Of a DNA stretch of 64,000 nt, positions 57,945 to 64,000 are shown one piece after another. Position 1 is the stretch's first letter, and each line of letters begins with the position of its first letter. The notes beneath the pieces are model-generated. The model did no database searches. It saw only the letters and a program-made list of their open reading frames with translations, and had not been told where the DNA came from. Origin of the DNA: Gilliamella sp. wkB171 (GTDB taxonomy: Bacteria; Pseudomonadota; Gammaproteobacteria; Enterobacterales; Orbaceae); assembly GCF_001693755.1 (NCBI RefSeq), contig NZ_LYST01000051.1, positions 1-64,000 of the forward strand, read 5' to 3'. Made by a program: the position numbers and the translations under genes.

Positions 57945-58883
57945 ATGGCAACAAAAATCGCTGTTATTGGCGAATGTATGATTGAACTTTCGATAAAACA
58001 AGATTCAACAACCCGCAGCTTTGGAGGCGATACACTTAATACGTCGATTTATTTATCTCGTTTATTAAAAAATAAAGATTTTTCGATTCACTATGTGACT
58101 GGATTAGGAACTGATCCTTTTAGTCAAGAGATGCTTGATAGCTGGCAAAAAGAGCAGATCCAAACCGATCTTGTGCAAAAAATGTCTGACAAAATGCCTG
58201 GGCTTTATTCGATTGTGACCGATGAACATGGCGAACGCTCATTTTATTATTGGCGTAATGATGCAGCGGCTAAGTTTTGGTTAAAAACGGCTGAAACAGC
58301 AAGAATTGCTGAGCAAATTGCTAAATACGATTATGTCTATCTAAGTGGCATCAGTATTGCCATATTAGATGCTGAAAGTATTCTGAAATTATTGGATCTA
58401 TTAAAACGCGTTAAAGCCAATGGTGGTAAAGTGATTTTTGATAATAACTTCCGTCCACGCTTATGGAGTAGTCTTGATTTAGCGCGTAGCGTATATGCCG
58501 ATATTCTATCTTACACTGATATTGCATTTTTAACACTAGATGACGAAGATCTATTATGGGGCAAACTACCTTATGAACAAGTCATTGACCGCACTAAAAA
58601 CTTTGGTGTGACAGAAATTGTGATTAAACGTGCTAGCGAAAGTTGTATTATTGAATCAGCCGAAGGACGTTTTGATGTGCCTGCCAATAAAATAGCTAAA
58701 GAAAAAGTGATTGATACGACAGCTGCAGGTGACTCATTTAGTGCAGGTTACCTTGGTGCACGTTTAAGTGGGCAAAATCCTGCGCAATCAGCATTGCAAG
58801 GGCATCTAGTTGCAGGTACTGTTATTCAGTATCGCGGGGCTATTATTCCTTTGGATGTTACACCAACATTAATCGAAGATTAA
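57945..58883 (+). CDS. kdgK: 2-dehydro-3-deoxygluconokinase
   Basis: PfkB-family kinase phosphorylating KDG, the common product of pectin/hexuronate breakdown. 312 residues. IAVIGECMIELS at the start, FGGDTLNTSIYLSR, RSFYYWRNDAAAKFW and the catalytic DTTAAGDSFSAGYLGARLSG block are nearly identical to E. coli KdgK. AAGGATT ribosome site. Ends at a clear terminator. Confidence 0.95.
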   Translation: MATKIAVIGECMIELSIKQDSTTRSFGGDTLNTSIYLSRLLKNKDFSIHYVTGLGTDPFSQEMLDSWQKEQIQTDLVQKMSDKMPGLYSIVTDEHGERSFYYWRNDAAAKFWLKTAETARIAEQIAKYDYVYLSGISIAILDAESILKLLDLLKRVKANGGKVIFDNNFRPRLWSSLDLARSVYADILSYTDIAFLTLDDEDLLWGKLPYEQVIDRTKNFGVTEIVIKRASESCIIESAEGRFDVPANKIAKEKVIDTTAAGDSFSAGYLGARLSGQNPAQSALQGHLVAGTVIQYRGAIIPLDVTPTLIED

Positions 58884-58888
58884 ACAAC

Positions 58889-58915
58889 AAAACGGTCAAT
58901 AATGACCGTTTTTTA
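58889..58915 (+). terminator. Terminator of yhcH-kdgK
   Basis: Ten-bp stem AAAACGGTCA-ATAA-TGACCGTTTT followed by TT. Confidence 0.88.
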
Positions 58916-58998
58916 TATCACATTTATATCACAATAATGTATGCCAACATATTAGCTTTAAAATATTTAATGCTGATTTTTAGGGTTAAATAAACAGA

Positions 58999-59736
58999 TT
59001 AAGGCAATATTGCAAAAGAACGTACCGGAAAACCTGAGGCATTATTGGGTTTGGCTACAATATTAAAAATAACCGCTCCTTTGGTTGGCAACTGATCTAA
59101 ATTGGTCATTAACTCAACTTGATAAGTATCTTGCTCTAAAACATAGTATTCACCTTTTAACGCATTATTTTCTCGAAATGCTTTTGCAGAGTCAGTATCA
59201 AACGTTTCATGACCAATAGCTTTAATTTTTCGCTCTTCAAATAAAAATTTTAATGCATCAAGTCCCCAGCCTGGAATTTGATTGTTTCCTTCTTTATCTT
59301 TATTTTCCATTGCCGATTGTGAAGGCCATTTCTTACTCCAGTCTGTTCGCAGTGCAACAAAACTACCGGTTTCAATTTGTCCATGTTGCTTTTCAAAAGC
59401 TAAAACATCATCTTTAGAAAAAGAAAAGTTGGGATCTTGTTCTGCGCGTTTAGATTGATCGATTACGATTAATGGTAATACTAATTCTTGTAATTCAAGT
59501 TCGTGTAAATACCGAGTATTAGGAACAAAATGAATTGGTGCATCTAAATGGGTACCATATTGACCAGCAAAACTAAAATTCTGTGCTAAAAAGCCGTCAC
59601 TATGATCGAACAGCGTTTTTATTTCAGCAGGTTTAAACATAAAAAAATGGGGAGAATTGTGATCGAATGCATGAGTTAAATCTACCCATTTTTTCGATTT
59701 TAATAAGTTTAATGCTTGCAAGACTTCGTTATTCAA
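58999..59736 (-). CDS. Cyclase-family hydrolase (kynurenine formamidase-like)
   Basis: 245 residues of the cyclase family (PF04199). Metal site QYGTHLDAPIHF at about 59-70 is the HxGTHxDxPxHF motif with the first His replaced by a Gln/Tyr pair; later GHETFDTDSAK supplies other ligands. Members cleave cyclic amides or formylkynurenine. No tryptophan-catabolism neighbours here, so the substrate is unclear. Start ATG 59736 behind GGAGC. Confidence 0.78.
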   Translation of the reverse strand: MNNEVLQALNLLKSKKWVDLTHAFDHNSPHFFMFKPAEIKTLFDHSDGFLAQNFSFAGQYGTHLDAPIHFVPNTRYLHELELQELVLPLIVIDQSKRAEQDPNFSFSKDDVLAFEKQHGQIETGSFVALRTDWSKKWPSQSAMENKDKEGNNQIPGWGLDALKFLFEERKIKAIGHETFDTDSAKAFRENNALKGEYYVLEQDTYQVELMTNLDQLPTKGAVIFNIVAKPNNASGFPVRSFAILP

Positions 59737-59987
59737 AATAGCTCCTTATTTTTAAAAAACGTGTGATTGGTTTATTGTAAGATGATTAAATTCTCTAAAC
59801 TAATAATTTTCAGTTATAAAAATATAATTTTTAGTTCTAATTTATTTTTAAAAAAGTTTAAATACGCACAGTAAGAGGCAAAAAATGCTTTATTCGTGCT
59901 AATTGATTAAGAATTTTGGTTAATATGATTGAAATTTTGCTAACCGACACTATTGAGCTATATAGTAGTATATTTAATCAAATGTTA
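59737..59987. other. Divergent region between cyclase gene and uvrA
   Basis: AT-rich, no gene. Contains the upstream elements for both genes; the uvrA LexA box starts just after it. Confidence 0.4.
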
Positions 59988-60003
59988 CTGGTATAATATA
60001 CAG
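59988..60003. promoter_or_regulatory. LexA (SOS) box of uvrA
   Basis: CTGGTATAATATACAG fits CTG-N10-CAG and is close to CTGTATATATATACAG. A perfect TATAAT -10 (59992-59997) lies inside it, so LexA would block polymerase directly. Consistent with the known SOS control of uvrA. Confidence 0.85.
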
Positions 60004-60050
60004 TTAATTTTTTCCTAATTCGTCTAAAAACTCACTTTAAGAAGAGATCT

Positions 60051-62897
60051 ATGTCAATCAAAGATATCGATATTCGTGGTGCGCGAACGCACAATCTGAA
60101 AAATATCAATGTAATCATTCCTAGAGATAAGCTGGTTGTGATTACCGGACTTTCTGGTTCAGGAAAGTCGTCGTTAGCATTTGATACTTTATATGCAGAA
60201 GGGCAACGCCGTTATGTTGAATCGCTGTCGGCTTATGCTCGTCAGTTTTTATCGCTTATGGAAAAACCCGATGTGGATCATATTGAAGGATTATCACCTG
60301 CAATTTCGATTGAGCAAAAATCAACATCGCATAATCCGCGTTCGACTGTAGGTACTATTACTGAAATTTACGATTATTTGCGATTATTGTTTGCCAGAAT
60401 CGGTGAACCACGTTGTCCTAATCATAATTTACCTTTAGCTGCGCAAACGGTTTCGCAAATGGTTGATAGCATAATGGCACTTCCTGCCGACAATCGTTAT
60501 ATGTTGCTTGCCCCCGTTGTTACTGAACGTAAAGGTGAATTTGTTAAACTGTTTGAACAGCTATCGGCAAGTGGTTATATTCGTGTTCGGGTTGATGGTG
60601 ATGTGTATGATCTGTCTGATCCTCCAACACTCGAACTTCAGAAAAAACATACAATTGAAGTCGTTGTGGATCGTTTTCGTATTCGAGATGATCTAAAATT
60701 ACGTTTGGCTGAATCTATTGAAACAGCACTTTCAATTACAAACGGTATTGTTAAAGTCGCCAATTTAGATGATCCGAAAGCCGAAGAACAGCTATATTCG
60801 GCTAATTTTGCTTGTCCAATCTGTGGTTATAGCATCTCTGAACTTGAGCCTCGATTATTTTCGTTTAATAATCCTGCGGGTGCTTGTCCTGAATGTGATG
60901 GCTTAGGGGTACAGCAATATTTTGATCCAAAACGTATTGTGCAAATGCACGAGGTTTCATTGGCTGCTGGCGCAATTAAGGGATGGGATCGTCGTAATTT
61001 TTATTATTTTCAGATGTTAACATCACTAGCCGAGCACTATAAGTTTGATATTGACACTCCTTATGAAAAATTACCAGAAAAAATAAAAGATATTTTATTA
61101 AATGGTTCTGGTAATACCGAAATCCAATTTGTTTACACTAATGATCGTGGTGATGTAGTTAAACGTAAACATGTTTTTGAAGGGATTATTAATAATCTAA
61201 CTCGTCGTTATAAAGAAACCGAATCGCAAACTATTCGTGAAGAGCTGGCTAAATATATTAGTAATCGTCCTTGCCCTAGCTGTGGTGGTTCTCGATTATG
61301 TACCACAGCACGGCATGTCTATGTTAATGATACTAATTTGCCAACGATTAGTGATTTAAGTACACAACAAGCCAAAGATTTTTTTGATAAGCTAACTTTA
61401 ACTGGTCAACGTGCGCAAATCGCTGAAAAAATACTGAAAGAGATCAATGATCGTCTACAATTTTTAATTAATGTTGGATTAAATTATTTGACTTTGTCAC
61501 GTTCGGCCGAAACGTTATCGGGTGGTGAGGCACAACGTATTCGATTAGCTAGTCAAATCGGTGCTGGATTGGTTGGCGTAATGTATGTTCTTGATGAACC
61601 GTCAATCGGTTTACATCAACGAGATAACACCCGTCTAATTGATACGTTAACCCATTTACGTGACCTAGGTAATACCGTTATTGTCGTTGAACATGACGAA
61701 GAAGCCATTATGGCGGCCGATTATGTGATAGATATTGGCCCCGGTGCTGGCGTTCATGGTGGCGAAGTTGTTGCACAAGGCACACCAAAACAGATTATGG
61801 CTTGTAAAAATTCATTAACCGGTCAATATCTATCTGGTAAAGAAAAAATTGAAATTCCTAAAAATCGGACTAAAGTCGATAAAAAACGGATACTTTCACT
61901 TATTGGTGCAACCGGTAATAATCTTAAAGATGTTACCTTAAATATTCCTGTTGGATTATTTACCTGTATTACTGGCGTGTCAGGTTCGGGTAAATCGACG
62001 TTGATTAATGATACTTTATATCCACTTGCGCAAAATGAGTTAAATGGTGCAGAAAAGAGTGAAATTGCACCTTATAAAGCAATAAAAGGCCTTAACTATT
62101 TTGATAAAGTCATTGCGATTGATCAAAGCCCAATTGGTCGTACCCCCCGATCTAATCCTGCTACTTATACTGGATTTTTTACTTCTATTCGTGAACTTTA
62201 CGCAGGTGTACCTGAATCGCGTGCACGAGGATATAATCCAGGTCGATTTAGTTTCAATGTAAAAGGGGGGCGCTGTGAAGCTTGTCAAGGTGATGGCCTA
62301 ATAAAAGTTGAAATGCACTTTTTGCCAGATATCTATGTGCCTTGTGATCAGTGTCATGGCGCGCGATATAATCGAGAAACATTAGAAATCAAATACAAAG
62401 GTAAGTCGATTAATGAAATTCTTAACATGACTGTTGAAGAAGGACGAGAATTTTTTGATGCGGTACCGATGATTTCACGCAAATTACAGACTTTAATTGA
62501 TGTTGGTCTTGCTTATATTACCATTGGTCAGTCAGCAACAACATTATCAGGCGGTGAAGCGCAACGAGTAAAACTTGCAAAAGAGTTATCTAAGCGAGAT
62601 ACTGGTAGCACACTTTATATCCTAGATGAACCAACTACGGGTTTACACTTTGCAGATGTAAAACAATTGCTAGCTCAATTACATTCATTGAGGGATAAAG
62701 GCAACACCATTGTTGTTATTGAACATAATTTGGATGTTGTCAAAACTGCCGATTGGATTGTTGATTTAGGTCCTGAAGGCGGTAGTGGTGGCGGTCAAAT
62801 AATTGCCGAAGGTACACCAGAAGATGTTGCTGAATCGAAAATATCTTATACTGGGCAATATTTAAAACCATTATTAGAAAAGCAAAAAAAGAGTTAA
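60051..62897 (+). CDS. uvrA: Excinuclease ABC subunit A
   Basis: Damage-recognition ATPase of nucleotide excision repair. 948 residues. Two ABC modules: Walker [10 protein letters not shown] near 31 and GVSGSGKST near 643, signatures [10 protein letters not shown] and [10 protein letters not shown], and zinc-binding CPICGYSI...CPEC and CEACQGDG...CDQC pairs. AAGAAGAG ribosome site before ATG. Under the LexA box described. Confidence 0.97.
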   Translation: MSIKDIDIRGARTHNLKNINVIIPRDKLVVITGLSGSGKSSLAFDTLYAEGQRRYVESLSAYARQFLSLMEKPDVDHIEGLSPAISIEQKSTSHNPRSTVGTITEIYDYLRLLFARIGEPRCPNHNLPLAAQTVSQMVDSIMALPADNRYMLLAPVVTERKGEFVKLFEQLSASGYIRVRVDGDVYDLSDPPTLELQKKHTIEVVVDRFRIRDDLKLRLAESIETALSITNGIVKVANLDDPKAEEQLYSANFACPICGYSISELEPRLFSFNNPAGACPECDGLGVQQYFDPKRIVQMHEVSLAAGAIKGWDRRNFYYFQMLTSLAEHYKFDIDTPYEKLPEKIKDILLNGSGNTEIQFVYTNDRGDVVKRKHVFEGIINNLTRRYKETESQTIREELAKYISNRPCPSCGGSRLCTTARHVYVNDTNLPTISDLSTQQAKDFFDKLTLTGQRAQIAEKILKEINDRLQFLINVGLNYLTLSRSAETLSGGEAQRIRLASQIGAGLVGVMYVLDEPSIGLHQRDNTRLIDTLTHLRDLGNTVIVVEHDEEAIMAADYVIDIGPGAGVHGGEVVAQGTPKQIMACKNSLTGQYLSGKEKIEIPKNRTKVDKKRILSLIGATGNNLKDVTLNIPVGLFTCITGVSGSGKSTLINDTLYPLAQNELNGAEKSEIAPYKAIKGLNYFDKVIAIDQSPIGRTPRSNPATYTGFFTSIRELYAGVPESRARGYNPGRFSFNVKGGRCEACQGDGLIKVEMHFLPDIYVPCDQCHGARYNRETLEIKYKGKSINEILNMTVEEGREFFDAVPMISRKLQTLIDVGLAYITIGQSATTLSGGEAQRVKLAKELSKRDTGSTLYILDEPTTGLHFADVKQLLAQLHSLRDKGNTIVVIEHNLDVVKTADWIVDLGPEGGSGGGQIIAEGTPEDVAESKISYTGQYLKPLLEKQKKS

Positions 62898-62966
62898 AGT
62901 TGTTTGTTAATAATTATATTAGGGATTAGTTTTTAGCTTAAGTATAATTTGTATTACTGACAATTT

Positions 62967-63014
62967 AATGCCGCATCAAGCAGTTGATATGAATGCGGCA
63001 TTGCTTGTTTTTAC
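62967..63014 (+). terminator. Probable terminator after uvrA
   Basis: AATGCCGCAT (62967-62976) pairs with ATGCGGCATT (62993-63002); 16-base loop, then GCTTGTTTTTA. The long loop lowers certainty. Confidence 0.6.
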
Positions 63015-63046
63015 TTGGATTATTAAAAATTAAGAGGGATGGCATT

Positions 63047-63646
63047 TTGATAATACAAATTGTAACGATGATCATTATTGCCTATTTATGTGGGTCACTA
63101 TCAGGTGCGATGATTATTAGTCGTATTATGCGATTACAAAATCCCTCATTACATGGTTCTCATAATCCGGGGGCAACAAATGTCCTGCGGATTAGTGGAA
63201 AATTGCCAGCAGTATTTGTTTTAGTTTTTGATATGCTAAAAGGCGCTATTCCTGTTTATATTGCTTATCGACTTGGTATTTCCCCTTTCTTTTTAGGCAT
63301 AATTGGTATTGCTGCTTGTTTGGGTCATATTTTTCCTTGCTTTTTTCATTTTCGTGGGGGAAAGGGCGTGGCGACAGCTTTGGGGATGATGGTCCCAATT
63401 GGGTTAGATTTTACCGGTTGTTTTATTTTAACTTGGCTTATTGTATTACTTATCACCGGTTATTCTTCTGTTGCTGCTATTGTTGGTTTTCTTTTAGCGC
63501 CATTTTATGTTTGGTTATTTAAACCTGAACTCACCTTGCCTGTTGCGATGCTTTCATGCCTAATTATTGTTCGGCATAGCAGTAACATTGCCAGACTATT
63601 TAAAGGTGTTGAGCCTAAAAGTCTTTATCGTAAACATTTAAAATAG
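63047..63646 (+). CDS. plsY: Acyl-phosphate:glycerol-3-phosphate acyltransferase PlsY
   Basis: First acylation step of phospholipid synthesis, inner membrane. 199 residues from TTG 63047, with AGAGGGA 7 bases upstream; the ORF is open to 62993, but the upstream part overlaps the terminator stem. [25 protein letters not shown] and [12 protein letters not shown] are the catalytic loops of PlsY. Five membrane helices. Confidence 0.92.
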   Translation: MIIQIVTMIIIAYLCGSLSGAMIISRIMRLQNPSLHGSHNPGATNVLRISGKLPAVFVLVFDMLKGAIPVYIAYRLGISPFFLGIIGIAACLGHIFPCFFHFRGGKGVATALGMMVPIGLDFTGCFILTWLIVLLITGYSSVAAIVGFLLAPFYVWLFKPELTLPVAMLSCLIIVRHSSNIARLFKGVEPKSLYRKHLK

Positions 63647-63858
63647 TTGAAAAACAGTATCAAATGTTTGTTAATTTGTTCTGAATTTAACAACATTATG
63701 ACTTATAAAATATAAATTAATAGAAAAATTGCTTACGCTTTTTTTGAATGAATTTGATTAATCGTTAATTAAATCAATAGAACATATCTTGTTTTATCAA
63801 TAATAGAAACAAGGTATGATGAATATAAATAATAAATTGTTGGTTACTAAATTATTTT

Positions 63859-64000
63859 ATGCAAATTAGCCCATTACTAGAATCATTTATGGAATCCTTG
63901 CGTTGCTTGCCAGGTGTAGGGCCAAAATCAGCACAACGAATGGCTTACCATTTATTACAACGCAATCGACAAGGTGGTATTAATTTAGCACATGTATTGC
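63859..64000 (+). CDS. recR: Recombination protein RecR (5' part)
   Basis: The window ends inside the gene. The 47 codons present read [20 protein letters not shown] then [20 protein letters not shown], the RecR N-terminal helix-hairpin-helix. RecR acts with RecO/RecF in gap repair. The remainder, about 150 codons with zinc finger and TOPRIM, lies beyond the window. No clear ribosome site; ybaB is not directly upstream. Confidence 0.93.
   Translation, partial: MQISPLLESFMESLRCLPGVGPKSAQRMAYHLLQRNRQGGINLAHVL

Overview
The window is chromosomal DNA of an AT-rich gammaproteobacterium with enterobacteria-like gene neighbourhoods: chuW-X-Y-U-V, lptF/lptG opposite pepA-holC, hemL opposite erpA, and a LexA-controlled uvrA. 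The strong AT bias, the single-copy core genes closely matching Enterobacteriaceae/Pasteurellaceae types, and Haemophilus-style tetranucleotide repeats suggest the order Orbales (Gilliamella-like insect gut bacteria). That placement is inference, not proof.

Layout. 1-4.5 kb: a Fur-box-preceded haem operon (hutW-hutX-chuY-permease-ATPase) for haem import and anaerobic haem breakdown. 4.5-8.3 kb: zntB, a GNAT-like gene and topB. 8.3-12.75 kb: a membrane protein, then the Mg2+ P-type ATPase mgtA behind a roughly 0.5 kb leader with three candidate upstream small ORFs, and a 28-codon basic ORF before a strong terminator. 12.8-18.1 kb: ydcH-like, yjgR, perM, bcp, hemL and erpA. 18.35-18.53 kb: tRNA-Leu and tRNA-Gly. 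18.53-23.66 kb: a small islet flanked by a near-perfect copy of the tRNA-Gly 3' end, carrying a 1267-residue nuclease-STAND NTPase (candidate anti-phage defence) and a ParE/Phd toxin-antitoxin pair, with no integrase. 23.8-32.5 kb: EcsC-like, ankyrin, AraC regulator plus cupin/CMD/SDR genes, DUF2165, YetF and YbiI. 32.7-34.2 kb: msrA, cytochrome b561 and msrB.

35-47 kb: lptF/lptG, pepA and holC, then valS. Between holC and valS sit a phase-variable secreted protein (16 perfect GCCA units inside the reading frame) and a panG-panB-panC operon. 47-54.3 kb: ompW and tRNA-Lys, then a decayed prophage at the tRNA-Lys 3' end. It keeps intact exo and bet recombinase genes, but its integrase (in-frame stop plus frameshift) and ssb (two in-frame stops) are broken. 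At its right end lies an Ibs-like 17-residue toxin peptide with a promoter placed to make an antisense RNA, a candidate type I toxin-antitoxin system. 54.3-64 kb: an SMR efflux gene, two unknown genes, yhcH-kdgK, a cyclase-family hydrolase, uvrA behind a LexA box, plsY and the 5' end of recR.

The most noteworthy items are the tRNA-Gly islet with its STAND nuclease, the Ibs/Sib-like locus, the GCCA phase switch, the mgtA leader and the pattern of nonsense decay in the prophage.
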